A stretch of 64,000 nucleotides of DNA from an uncultured Anaerobutyricum sp. (GCF_934307085.1 NZ_CAKRCF010000005.1:1-64000), one strand, 5' to 3'. Positions 16,925 through 25,724 are shown, counted from the first letter of the stretch. Notes: generated from the letters alone by a model not told the origin. Numbers and translations: made by a program.

Positions 16925-17238
16925 GAGAGAGAGTATGGTAGACTAGTTGAGAATCACAGAAAATATGATAAAAAAGAAAATGAGAGAAAACAGAAGAATT
17001 TAAGAGGAAAACAAAGAATAATAGAGTATAATAATAGCATATTAAAACAATATAGAAAAAAATAGGGAATACATTAGATATAGAGAAATAAAAAGAGATA
17101 GAGAAAATAATAAAGAAAGATAAGAAATAGAATGGTATGGAAAGGTATAACAGAAATAATGAAGAAAAATAGGAAATTGTATAAAACAGTAAGGCATAAT
17201 TAGAATTGAAAAATAAAAAGAAAAGGGACAAATAAAAA
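16925..17238 (+). other. cytosine-poor, purine-rich intergenic/leader region
   Basis: Between the symporter start and the methyltransferase start there is no supportable gene. From 16981 to 17238 the + strand contains only about nine C residues in 258 nt and is dominated by A and G. The minus-strand frame that spans it is a Phe/Ser/Leu low-complexity artefact. It may be an unstructured 5' leader for the methyltransferase gene. Confidence 0.5.
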
Positions 17239-17838
17239 ATGAAAGAAGAAATATACGAAAATAAATGGGATAAACTACTGAAAATACACACAATGGGGCG
17301 TGATGATTCTAACGCAGGTCAATATTATTATCCCTACGAGCCAACACCATATTCTGTATTAGAAAGATTGGCGAATACAGGAATCATACGAAAAGGCAAT
17401 ACACTTCTTGATTATGGGTGTGGAAAAGGTCGTGTAGACTTTTTCCTGGCCTATCAGACTAGATGTAAGTCTATTGGTGTTGAATACGATGAGCGAATAT
17501 ATAATAAAGCAGTAGAAAATAAAGAAAAAGCCATCTCAGCAGGAAAAGTAGCATTTAAAGCAGAAAATGCAGAATATTTTTCCGTACCAGAAGAAGTAGA
17601 TAGAATTTACTTCTTTAATCCATTTTCATTAGAAATTTTGCAAAAAGTGATACATCGGATATTAGAATCCTATTACGAAAAACCAAGAGAGATAAAATTA
17701 TTGTTTTATTATCCTTCTGATGAATATATTTCTTACTTAATGACCGTGGACGAATTCATGTTTGAAGACGAAATAGATTGTAGAGAGTTATTTCCGGGAA
17801 ATGATAAAAGAGAGCGTATTGTGATATTTGGATTATAG
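17239..17838 (+). CDS. class I SAM-dependent methyltransferase
   Basis: 199 aa. Motif I is LLDYGCGKGRVDFFL near residues 57-71, followed by an acidic residue at the end of strand 2 (GVEYDER). A later FFNPFS (residue 125-130) takes the place of the motif IV DPP. The Rossmann-like methyltransferase fold is clear but the substrate is not; the Asn-Pro-Phe motif resembles N- or small-molecule methyltransferases. Codon use is very A-rich, like the leader. It is followed by a palindromic repeat that may terminate it. Confidence 0.8.
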   Translation: MKEEIYENKWDKLLKIHTMGRDDSNAGQYYYPYEPTPYSVLERLANTGIIRKGNTLLDYGCGKGRVDFFLAYQTRCKSIGVEYDERIYNKAVENKEKAISAGKVAFKAENAEYFSVPEEVDRIYFFNPFSLEILQKVIHRILESYYEKPREIKLLFYYPSDEYISYLMTVDEFMFEDEIDCRELFPGNDKRERIVIFGL

Positions 17839-17847
17839 ATATTTTAG

Positions 17848-17924
17848 CTAGAGCGTGTTTGAAAAATCATTCCTATAAATTGTAACGCACAGCTTGTAGA
17901 AAGCATTTTTCAAATACGCTCTAG
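17848..17924. repeat. CTAGAGCGTGTTTGAAAAAT palindromic repeat, full copy
   Basis: A 20-nt arm (CTAGAGCGTGTTTGAAAAAT at 17848-17867) pairs with 17905-17924 with one G-U pair, giving a large stem-loop 10 nt after the methyltransferase gene. Half copies occur at 19460 and 62737, and a variant at 56277. The rest of 17925-18148 shows no gene. Confidence 0.75.
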
Positions 17925-18148
17925 GAAATTAAGCGATAAACTTCAGAATGAAAGTGTAGTATTTTCAATATACTTTTTATATAACATCATTACAGTGAGT
18001 AAAATGATTGCCGGAAGATATCTTTTATGCAATTATAACGTTAATCTTATATATAATAATTTTATTTTTGTAATCTTATCGGCTATTTCTCTGAATATTA
18101 CAAAATTCAAAATCACCATAAATTTTAATAATACAAGGCAGGATAAAA

Positions 18149-18679
18149 ATGGAAAACAAACATATTCAAAATAATCGAAATGAAAATAATATAAAAAATA
18201 ACGCAATAAAAAACACAGAAAAAATATATATTGAAAAAAATGAATATATAAAAAATGAAAATAATTTTCGTGATCAAAAACATGTTCATGCTGATATACA
18301 CTATAACAATATCCATAAAGAGAGACATTCTCATAAGCCTGAAGAAGTGCCAGGAGACCAACACACCCATACTCATGTAGATGCAAACGGAAATGTTTAC
18401 ACCCATACCCACACCCATTCTCCTAAAATTGTAAAAAACGAACTAAACCGCATTGCCCGGATTATCGGACATATGAAATCTATAAAAATTATGATTGAAT
18501 CAGGAAGAGACTGTAGCGAGGTACTCATTCAGCTTGCCGCTGTAGATGCTGCAGTCAAAAGCCTTAGCCGGGTAATATTGAAGGAACATATGTCAACTTG
18601 TATTGTTGATGCGATAAAAACGGGGGATGAGGAAGCGATAGAAGCGTTGAATGAAGCGATAGATAAATTTATGAAGTAA
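18149..18679 (+). CDS. CsoR/FrmR-family metal-sensing repressor with His-rich N-terminal extension
   Basis: 176 aa. The C-terminal 85 residues are a CsoR/RcnR (DUF156) domain: LNRIARIIGHMKSIKIMIES, then the family cysteine in GRDCSEVLIQLA and the His/Cys in LKEHMSTCIVDA. The N-terminal half is Asn/Lys-rich (residues 1-45) and then His-rich (HTHTHVDANGNVYTHTHTH, about residues 72-90), a likely metal-binding tail. The family releases DNA when metal is bound; Ni, Co or Cu would fit. No transporter is directly adjacent; the cobalt transporter at 57.5 kb is the only metal-uptake system in the window. Confidence 0.88.
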   Translation: MENKHIQNNRNENNIKNNAIKNTEKIYIEKNEYIKNENNFRDQKHVHADIHYNNIHKERHSHKPEEVPGDQHTHTHVDANGNVYTHTHTHSPKIVKNELNRIARIIGHMKSIKIMIESGRDCSEVLIQLAAVDAAVKSLSRVILKEHMSTCIVDAIKTGDEEAIEALNEAIDKFMK

Positions 18680-18766
18680 ATTTTGGTTTACCGAAGGCAA
18701 GGGGGATTTTCTGTATTTGAGAGCTGTATTCGTCTGTTTCACAGACTCATAAATTAAAATTTGTCA

Positions 18767-18795
18767 TTGACATTTGAAAAGAAAAAGATTATCAT
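18767..18795 (+). promoter_or_regulatory. promoter of the MarR gene
   Basis: TTGACA (18767-18772), a 17-nt spacer and TATCAT (18790-18795) form a near-consensus sigma-A promoter 90 nt before the MarR start codon. Confidence 0.75.
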
Positions 18796-18803
18796 ATGCA
18801 ACA

Positions 18804-18835
18804 AGTTCGTTAGCGAACTAATTACCGTAAGGTAA
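18804..18835. promoter_or_regulatory. candidate MarR operator dyads
   Basis: AGTTCG-TTAG-CGAACT (18804-18819) sits directly over the predicted transcription start, followed by TTACC-GTAA-GGTAA (18822-18835). A dyad at the start site of a MarR gene is the classical autoregulatory arrangement. Alternatively the second dyad is a small hairpin of the leader. Confidence 0.5.
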
Positions 18836-18884
18836 GATAAGGAATATGAAAAAGATACATAATACATAATAGGAGGACAAAATC

Positions 18885-19319
18885 ATGCGGGATTCTATGA
18901 TTAGTACCTGTGGAATGAAGATGCGTAAGCTTTTAGATAAGAAGTCGGAAGTACTTGCACAAAAATATGGAGTCAGAAATGTAGAACTGGAGATTCTTTT
19001 ATTTTTATATCATTCACCATGCGGTGATACAGCGAAAGATATAGTAGAGGAGAAGAATTTGTCAAAAGCACACATTTCAAAGTCTGTAGATAATTTACGG
19101 GCAAAGGGCTTTGTCATTTTGACAGAAGATAAGAATGACCGCAGAAAGAGACACATTGAGTTGACTGAGAAGGCTGTAGAGGCAGCAAAGGACATGCTGG
19201 AGGTTCATAATGAATGTAGACGGATTGTCATGCGTTATGTGACGGATGACGAGAAAGCGGTTATGAATCAGGTGATGGAGAAGATGATTCGCAGTCTGGA
19301 TGAGGAACTTCAAAATTGA
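18885..19319 (+). CDS. MarR family transcriptional regulator
   Basis: 144 aa winged-helix protein. Recognition helix region GDTAKDIVEEKNLSKAHISK (about residues 46-65) and wing FVILTEDKNDRRKRHIELT are typical. It probably represses its own promoter (dyad at 18804) and may control the ABC exporter genes downstream at 20328-24642, a common pairing. An aggagg site precedes the ATG. The inducing ligand is unknown. Confidence 0.88.
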   Translation: MRDSMISTCGMKMRKLLDKKSEVLAQKYGVRNVELEILLFLYHSPCGDTAKDIVEEKNLSKAHISKSVDNLRAKGFVILTEDKNDRRKRHIELTEKAVEAAKDMLEVHNECRRIVMRYVTDDEKAVMNQVMEKMIRSLDEELQN

Positions 19320-19459
19320 CAGAATTACTTTATGGCAACATTTTAGATAGCATTTATATGTAGTATTTTTATGATATTTACTAAAAATATTATTGGGAAA
19401 TGACCGAGAGAAATCTTAAAAGATTTTTGAAGTACCGATGAAAAATAATGACTAAAGAG

Positions 19460-19484
19460 CTAGAGCGTGTTTGAAAAATGCTTT
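19460..19484 (+). repeat. CTAGAGCGTGTTTGAAAAAT repeat, half copy
   Basis: Twenty-one bases identical to the arm of the 17848 palindrome plus CTTT, matching the reverse complement of that element's 3' side over 25 nt apart from one base. There is no opposite arm nearby, so it cannot form the same hairpin. Confidence 0.65.
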
Positions 19485-19513
19485 AGTCAGGTTGGAAGAA
19501 AGGAATGCAGTAT

Positions 19514-20110
19514 ATGAAGTCAGTGGCAATAGAAAGAGAGTTTGGGAGTGGGGGACGAGATATCGGAATCCGCATTGCAAATGAAGCACAGATTCCTTAC
19601 TATGATGGAGAGTTACTGGTTGAGGCAGCTAAGGGATACGGTATAGAGATTGCAACTCTTAAGGAGTTTGATGAGAACAAGGTAGGGAGTCTCCTCTATA
19701 ATATCGCAATGATGGCAGGTTATAATCAGTACGAAAATATGACAAAGATTAACGAGATTTTTTATGGAATGAAAGAGACAATTAAAAATCTTTATGCGGA
19801 AGGTCCGGCGGTTTTTATTGGGAGATGTTCTACAGAAATTTTAAAATCCTGTGAAGGTGTCGTGACAGTTTTTGTCCGTTGTAGTGATAAGGAGAAGCGA
19901 GTGCAGCGCATTTTTGAGAAGGAAAGTGTAGATACAATGCAAAAGGCACGTCGTTTAATGGACAGAAAAGATTGGGGCAGGGACAAGTATTTTAAGTTTT
20001 GGACGAAAAAGGACTGGAAGGATGAGAAGAACTATGATTTGGTTCTTGATACAGCGAAGCTTTCTTTGGAGGAGTGTTCAGAGATTTTATTGAAAAGAAT
20101 GAACGAGTAG
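19514..20110 (+). CDS. cytidylate kinase-like family protein
   Basis: 198 aa P-loop kinase of the cytidylate-kinase-like group (Cytidylate_kin2). The loop is IEREFGSGGRDIGIRIA at the N-terminus. Later motifs include FIGRCSTEI and the basic stretch ARRLMDRKDWGRDKYFKFW. This group is not the essential Cmk; its substrate is not established. The second ATG (19514) is chosen because AGAAAGGA at 19497-19504 spaces correctly; 19505 would be too close. A second family member is at 61911. Confidence 0.82.
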   Translation: MKSVAIEREFGSGGRDIGIRIANEAQIPYYDGELLVEAAKGYGIEIATLKEFDENKVGSLLYNIAMMAGYNQYENMTKINEIFYGMKETIKNLYAEGPAVFIGRCSTEILKSCEGVVTVFVRCSDKEKRVQRIFEKESVDTMQKARRLMDRKDWGRDKYFKFWTKKDWKDEKNYDLVLDTAKLSLEECSEILLKRMNE

Positions 20111-20135
20111 TTGTTAGAAAGCATAACCATAAAGG

Positions 20136-20178
20136 ATATTGCCCCTTAATAATGATAGTAATTAAGGGTAATATTTTT
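20136..20178 (+). terminator. Rho-independent terminator
   Basis: A stem ATATTGCCCCTTAAT / ATTAAGGGTAATAT with a 10-nt loop and a T run, 26 nt after the cytidylate-kinase-like gene. It separates that gene from the ABC exporter genes. Confidence 0.75.
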
Positions 20179-20327
20179 AATGAAGTTAAAAAAAGTTGAA
20201 AAAATAAAACTAGAAAAATAGGACCAGAAAAGTAACATTGAGGATAAAAATCAGAAAAATTGATTTTTAATGACCAGAATAGTCAGAGAAAAATTGTTTT
20301 GATAAAAGTAGTTGGAGGACATAAAGA

Positions 20328-22772
20328 ATGACAAAAATATTTAAAAATATGGCCCCATACTGGTATATGATCGTTGCGATTGTATTGTTGCTTGTTGTGC
20401 AGGCGTTTGGCGATTTATCGCTGCCACAATATACGTCAGATATCATTGATGTGGGAATACAGAATAAAGGTGTGGAGCATATTCTTCCTGTGAAAATGAC
20501 GGAGGATGAATATGAAATATCGCAGTTGTATATGACTTCAAAAGAGAAGAAGATATGGGAAGATACCTATAAGAAAAAAGGAGAATATTACATTTGCAAG
20601 GAAGAAGATGAGGAAAAATTAGATAAGTTAGATGATACATTTCTTACAGCGATTTTCTTAAATCATAACATGTCAAATGTAAAAGAATCACAATTTAAGA
20701 AGATGATTAAAAATTCAATCGCTTCTAATCCGGCGATGGCTCCAATGAAGGATAAAATAGATGATATGAGTGTTGATGAGATTGGAAAGATGCTCAACAT
20801 GGATTTTAAAAGCTTTCAGGAGAAGGACGATGACGGGAAAAAGGTCACATATGTTGATGTGCGTCCAATGTTATACCAGATGAAAAAGACAGGAATGATG
20901 AGCAATTCCGATATTAAAAAGTCTAGAGAAGAAATTGAAAAGAAAATGGATGCTATTGGAGAAAGTACGTTATTTTCTACAGGTGTTGCCTATGCGACAA
21001 AGTGTGATAAAGCTGCGGGAGTGGACATCGATAAGATACAGACAGATTACCTCTGGAAAGAGGGAGGACGTATGCTTGGAATTGCATTTATGATTCTCGT
21101 AGCAGCAGTTGGCGTAGGATTCCTTGCCTCAAAAGTAGGTGCAAGTATTGGTAGAGATTTACGTGGGAAAATCTACAAGAAAGTTATGGGATTTTCAAAT
21201 GCGGAAATGAACCGTTTTTCTACAGCATCTCTTATTACAAGAAGTACGAATGATATTCAGCAGATTCAGATGGTTACAGCAGTAATGCTTCGCCTCCTTT
21301 TGTATGCACCGATTATCGGCATTGGTGGAATTATTAAAGTGTATCAGACCGGAGCAGGAATGGAATGGATTATAGCACTGGCCGTTGTTGTGATTCTTGG
21401 ATTTGTTATGATGCTTGTTTCGATGGCGATGCCGAAGTTCAAGATTATGCAGACATTAGTAGATGGTCTTAACCTTGTTTCTAGAGAGATTTTAACAGGA
21501 CTTTCCGTTATTCGTGCATTTGGCAGAGAAAAAACAGAGGAAGAACGTTTCGATGAGGCAAATAAAAAGTTAACAGGAACTCAGCTTTTTACAAACCGTG
21601 TCATGACATTTATGATGCCAGGAATGATGTTCATCATGTACAGTGTTACGATTCTGATTACATGGGTTTCCGCACAGAAAATTGACGCAGGAACATTACA
21701 GGTTGGTGCGATGACTGCATTTATCACGTATGCAATGCAGATTGTTATGGCATTTCTTATGATGACAGCGATGTCTATTATGGTGCCCAGAGCGGGCGTT
21801 GCTGCAGACCGTATTGATGAAGTTCTTAAAACAGAATCTTCTGTTCAGGATGTGAAGGAGCCAGAAACACTTAAGGAGCATAAAGGTGTTCTGGAATTCT
21901 CACATGTAGATTTCAAATATCCGGGAGCAGAACATAACGTACTTTCAGATATTGACTTTAAGATAGAGCCAGGCAAAACAACAGCGATTATCGGAAGTAC
22001 TGGTTGTGGAAAGTCTACGCTGGTTAATCTAATTCCAAGATTTTATGATGTAACAGGTGGACAGATTACATTAGATGGTAAAGATATTCGCCGGATTTCT
22101 ATGGAAGAACTTCGAGAAGAAATAGGATTTGTGCCGCAGAAGGGTGTTCTTTTTTCAGGGACGATTGCTTCTAACTTACGGTTTGGAAAAGAAGAAGCAA
22201 CGGATGAAGATGTGATGGAAGCTGCACAGATTGCACAGGCAACCGAATTCATCGAGACGAAAAAAGAAAAATACGATAGTCCAATCGCACAGGGAGGAAG
22301 CAATGTATCTGGTGGACAGAAACAGCGTCTTGCGATTGCAAGAGCGATTGCGAAAAAGGCAAAAGTTCTTGTATTTGACGATAGTTTTTCTGCTCTTGAT
22401 ATGAAAACAGATGCAGCACTTCGTAAGGAATTAAACGAAAAAGTGCATGATGCATCTATCTTGATTGTTGCACAGAGAGTCAGCACAATTTTACATGCAG
22501 ACCAGATTCTTGTTTTGGACGATGGAAAAATTGTTGGCAAGGGAACACATGAAGAATTGCTGAAGAACTGTGAAGTATATCTCCAGATTGCAAAATCACA
22601 GCTTTCTGAGAAGGAGCTTGGTCTTGGAGAATTAGGTTTGGTAGAAGAAAAAGTAGAGCAGGAAACAAATAAGAAAGAAACCCTTTCTACAAAAATTGAT
22701 GAGAAAGAAAATAACAAATTAAAGAAAAAGTCTGATGACAGGAAGTTAAATCATAAGAAAGGAGGTAAGTAA
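20328..22772 (+). CDS. ABC exporter subunit with large extracellular insertion and degenerate nucleotide site
   Basis: 814 aa: membrane domain, then ATPase. Helix 1 (residues 13-28) is followed by an extra soluble segment of about 200 residues (roughly 40-240) before helix 2, so the insertion should face outside. ATPase motifs are GSTGCGKST, VSGGQKQR and VLVFDDSFSALD. The catalytic glutamate is replaced by Asp, and the switch histidine reads AQR instead of AHR. This is the pattern of the degenerate half in heterodimeric exporters such as TM287/288 or BmrCD. A lysine-rich tail follows. The partner gene starts 1 nt after the stop. Confidence 0.9.
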   Translation: MTKIFKNMAPYWYMIVAIVLLLVVQAFGDLSLPQYTSDIIDVGIQNKGVEHILPVKMTEDEYEISQLYMTSKEKKIWEDTYKKKGEYYICKEEDEEKLDKLDDTFLTAIFLNHNMSNVKESQFKKMIKNSIASNPAMAPMKDKIDDMSVDEIGKMLNMDFKSFQEKDDDGKKVTYVDVRPMLYQMKKTGMMSNSDIKKSREEIEKKMDAIGESTLFSTGVAYATKCDKAAGVDIDKIQTDYLWKEGGRMLGIAFMILVAAVGVGFLASKVGASIGRDLRGKIYKKVMGFSNAEMNRFSTASLITRSTNDIQQIQMVTAVMLRLLLYAPIIGIGGIIKVYQTGAGMEWIIALAVVVILGFVMMLVSMAMPKFKIMQTLVDGLNLVSREILTGLSVIRAFGREKTEEERFDEANKKLTGTQLFTNRVMTFMMPGMMFIMYSVTILITWVSAQKIDAGTLQVGAMTAFITYAMQIVMAFLMMTAMSIMVPRAGVAADRIDEVLKTESSVQDVKEPETLKEHKGVLEFSHVDFKYPGAEHNVLSDIDFKIEPGKTTAIIGSTGCGKSTLVNLIPRFYDVTGGQITLDGKDIRRISMEELREEIGFVPQKGVLFSGTIASNLRFGKEEATDEDVMEAAQIAQATEFIETKKEKYDSPIAQGGSNVSGGQKQRLAIARAIAKKAKVLVFDDSFSALDMKTDAALRKELNEKVHDASILIVAQRVSTILHADQILVLDDGKIVGKGTHEELLKNCEVYLQIAKSQLSEKELGLGELGLVEEKVEQETNKKETLSTKIDEKENNKLKKKSDDRKLNHKKGGK

Positions 22773-22773
22773 A

Positions 22774-24642
22774 ATGGCTGAAAATAAAGCGGGAACATCA
22801 AACAGAGGTTCAATGGGCGGTCGCGGCCCGATGGGCGGCGGAAGAAGAGGAATGATGCAAGGCGGAGAGAAAGCAAAGAATTTCAGTGGCTCTTTTAAAA
22901 AGCTGATTCGCTATATTGGGAATTATAAATTTGCGATTCTTGCAGTAATGATTTTTGCGGCGATATCTACAGTCTTTTCTGTTGCTGGCCCAAAGGTTAT
23001 GGGAAAGGCAACAACTGCGTTGGCAGAAGGATTGATGAAGAAAATTGCCGGAACAGGCGGGATTAATTTTAACCGCATTGGAAAGATTCTTTTACTTACT
23101 TTAGGTTTGTATCTGACAAGTACAGTATTTAACTTTTTACAGGGATGGATTATGACCGGGGTAACGCAGAGAATCTGTTATAACCTTCGAAAAGAAATCT
23201 CTGAGAAAATTAACCGTATGCCAATGAAGTACTTTGAAAGTCGTACTTACGGCGAGGTTCTTTCAAGAATTACCAACGATGTAGATACGTTAGGTCAGGG
23301 ATTAAACCAGAGTGTCACACAGGTGATTACCTCAACGGCAACGCTTATCGGTGTAGTTATAATGATGCTCACTATATCGCCGCTAATGACATTGATTGCC
23401 TTTATTATCTTACCGGTATCTGCAATCTTAATGTCTACAGTCGTAAAGTTTTCTCAGAAATACTTCCGCACACAACAGGAATATCTTGGTCATATCAATG
23501 GTCAGGTAGAGGAAAGTTACGGTGGACATCTCGTTATTAAAGCATTTAATAAAGAAAAAGACATGGTAAAAACATTTGATGAAACCAATGGAGTCTTATA
23601 TGAATCTGCATGGAAATCTCAGTTTTTGTCAGGTTTAATGCAGCCAATCATGGCATTTGTCGGTAACCTTGGATATGCGGGAGTTGCTATTTCCGGTGGA
23701 TTATTAGCAATCCGAGGAACAATCGGTGTTGGTGATATTCAGGCATTTATTCAGTATGTAAAGAATTTTACACAGCCAATCCAGCAGATAGCACAGGTTA
23801 TCAATCAGGTACAGTCCATGACAGCAGCTTCTGAAAGAGTATTTGAATTCTTAGAAGAAGAGGAAGAAGATCAGGAACATGAAGGAGCAGTGTCTATTGA
23901 AAATGTAACAGGAGAGGTAAAATTCTCCCATGTTAATTTTGGATACAATCCAAATCAGACAATCATCAACGATTTCTCTGTAGACGTAAAACCGGGTCAG
24001 AAAATCGCAATTGTTGGTCCGACTGGAGCTGGAAAAACAACGATGGTTAAATTGCTTATGCGTTTCTATGATGTAAATAGTGGGCAGATTCTTCTGGATA
24101 ATCATGACGTTCGTGACTACAACAGACGTGATCTTCGTAAGGTATTTGGAATGGTATTACAGGATACCTGGCTTTATAAAGGAACTATCATGGAAAATAT
24201 TCGCTATGGACGTTTAGATGCGACAGATGAAGAAGTCATCGAGGCGGCCAAAGCAGCTCACGCAGACAATTTTATCCGTACTCTTCCGGGTGGATATAAT
24301 ATGGAACTGAATGAAGATGCAAGCAATGTATCTCAGGGTCAGAAACAGCTTCTTACTATCGCAAGAGCCATTCTGGCAGACAGCAAGGTAATGATTCTTG
24401 ATGAGGCAACGTCTTCTGTAGATACGCGTACAGAGGCGCTTATCCAGAATGCGATGGATAACTTGATGGAAGGACGAACGAGTTTTGTCATTGCACATAG
24501 ATTGTCTACGATTAAGAATGCGGATGTGATTCTTGTAATGAAGGATGGAGATATTATCGAGCAGGGAAATCATGAGGAGTTGCTTGTTCGAAATGGATTC
24601 TATGCTCAGTTGTATAATTCACAGTTTGAGGAAGCGGCATAA
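22774..24642 (+). CDS. ABC exporter subunit, catalytic half
   Basis: 622 aa: a Gly/Met/Arg-rich cytoplasmic N-terminus (GPMGGGRRGMMQGG), six membrane helices and an ATPase domain. Walker A is GPTGAGKTT, Walker B VMILDEATSSVD with the catalytic Glu, and switch His in VIAHRLSTI. The signature reads VSQGQKQ rather than LSGGQ. This complements the first subunit, leaving one good and one poor ATP site. The pair probably exports drugs, lipids or peptides. Its AAAGGAGG lies in the end of the previous gene, so translation is coupled. Confidence 0.92.
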   Translation: MAENKAGTSNRGSMGGRGPMGGGRRGMMQGGEKAKNFSGSFKKLIRYIGNYKFAILAVMIFAAISTVFSVAGPKVMGKATTALAEGLMKKIAGTGGINFNRIGKILLLTLGLYLTSTVFNFLQGWIMTGVTQRICYNLRKEISEKINRMPMKYFESRTYGEVLSRITNDVDTLGQGLNQSVTQVITSTATLIGVVIMMLTISPLMTLIAFIILPVSAILMSTVVKFSQKYFRTQQEYLGHINGQVEESYGGHLVIKAFNKEKDMVKTFDETNGVLYESAWKSQFLSGLMQPIMAFVGNLGYAGVAISGGLLAIRGTIGVGDIQAFIQYVKNFTQPIQQIAQVINQVQSMTAASERVFEFLEEEEEDQEHEGAVSIENVTGEVKFSHVNFGYNPNQTIINDFSVDVKPGQKIAIVGPTGAGKTTMVKLLMRFYDVNSGQILLDNHDVRDYNRRDLRKVFGMVLQDTWLYKGTIMENIRYGRLDATDEEVIEAAKAAHADNFIRTLPGGYNMELNEDASNVSQGQKQLLTIARAILADSKVMILDEATSSVDTRTEALIQNAMDNLMEGRTSFVIAHRLSTIKNADVILVMKDGDIIEQGNHEELLVRNGFYAQLYNSQFEEAA

Positions 24643-24753
24643 CAGATTTTAAATTCCGATTTGCCGCAGGCAAGGGAGCTGTTTTTGACGGTAGAAGTAA
24701 AATCAGAACCTTAATTTTGGATACAAAATTTTAAGTGATTTAATAAAAAGAAA

Positions 24754-24797
24754 GCAAAGAAATATATATTCAAATATTTGAATATATATTTCTTTGC
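24754..24797. terminator. perfect 44-nt palindrome
   Basis: GCAAAGAAATATATATTCAAAT (24754-24775) is followed immediately by its exact complement (24776-24797) with no spacer. It lies 110 nt beyond the exporter operon and could form a hairpin terminator or a cruciform, or bind a dimeric protein. Confidence 0.6.
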
Positions 24798-24888
24798 GAA
24801 AAATAAGATTGAATATAGAGTAGTAGAACAAGGAATGACTGGAGACAGGATTTTCTATTAGTCCTTTTTTGTCGTTAAAAAAGTAAGG

Positions 24889-24936
24889 ACCTATCCTAAG
24901 TAAAACTTAAAAATACTTAAGATAGGTTCTTTTTTT
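24889..24936 (+). terminator. Rho-independent terminator
   Basis: A stem ACCTATCCTAAGTA / TACTTAAGATAGGT (one mismatch) is followed by a long T run. It isolates the exporter operon from the next two-component system. Confidence 0.75.
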
Positions 24937-25016
24937 CTTTTTTTGAGTTGAAATACGGTATAATAAAAATAATGAAAAATGTTTTTAAAGAAATTGTTTT
25001 AGAAAGGCAGATAGAT

Positions 25017-25724
25017 TTGGAAGAGAATAGTTCAAGTATTTTAGTAGTGGATGATAATCCAGAGATTCGGGAGATTATACAGGTATTGCTCGGTGGCGAG
25101 GGGTATCGGGTGGAGACAGCAGGGAATGGTGTTAAGGCATTGGAAATGTTGGAGAACAGAGAGTATGATCTGATTATTCTTGATATTATGATGCCGGGGA
25201 TGGATGGATACCAGACGTGTCGGAAGATGCGGGAAGAGAGTAATGCACCGATTTTATTTTTGAGTGCGAGGACGAAGGATAGTGATAAGACATTAGGATT
25301 TTCGAGCGGCGGAGATGACTATCTGGCGAAACCATTTTCTTATAATGAGTTGATTAGCAGAGCAAAAGCATTGATTCGCAGATATCAGGTTTATAAGGGA
25401 AAGGCGGATAAAGTAGAGACACCGCAGAATTTTTCCTGCAAGAATCTGGTTGTCGATGAGGAGACAAAGAGTGTGTATTCAGATGGTGAGTTATTAGAAC
25501 TTACGGATACAGAGTATGCGATATTATTATTATTGTTGAAAAACAGACATCAGGTGTTTTCGGCAGAGCGGCTTTATGAAGCGGTATGGAAAGAGAATTT
25601 TTATTATGGTGCGGAGAATACAGTTATGGTACACATTCGAAATCTTCGAAGGAAAGTGGAGCAGGATTCTAAAAATCCAGTAATTATAAGGACCTCCTGG
25701 GGAAAGGGATACTATTGTGATTAA
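25017..25724 (+). CDS. OmpR/PhoB-family response regulator
   Basis: A receiver domain (ILVVDDNPE at the start, phospho-Asp in LIILDIMMPGMDG, Lys in LAKPFSY) is followed by a winged-helix DNA-binding domain ending HIRNLRRKVEQD and TSWGKGYYCD. The start is uncertain: TTG at 25017 follows AGAAAGG and begins right before the receiver, but in-frame ATG 24972 and TTG 24948 would add about 15-23 residues. The histidine-kinase gene overlaps its end by 8 nt, so the two form one operon. The regulon is unknown. Confidence 0.9.
   Translation: MEENSSSILVVDDNPEIREIIQVLLGGEGYRVETAGNGVKALEMLENREYDLIILDIMMPGMDGYQTCRKMREESNAPILFLSARTKDSDKTLGFSSGGDDYLAKPFSYNELISRAKALIRRYQVYKGKADKVETPQNFSCKNLVVDEETKSVYSDGELLELTDTEYAILLLLLKNRHQVFSAERLYEAVWKENFYYGAENTVMVHIRNLRRKVEQDSKNPVIIRTSWGKGYYCD

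Noticed and set aside
16740..17291. 183-codon minus-strand ORF before the symporter gene
   Set aside because: Low-complexity Phe/Ser/Leu product arising from the cytosine-poor purine-rich strand; it overlaps two real gene starts.
22043..22717. 224-codon minus-strand ORF inside the first exporter gene
   Set aside because: It is antisense to clear ABC ATPase motifs, serine/cysteine-rich in composition, and has no ribosome site. A shadow of the real gene.
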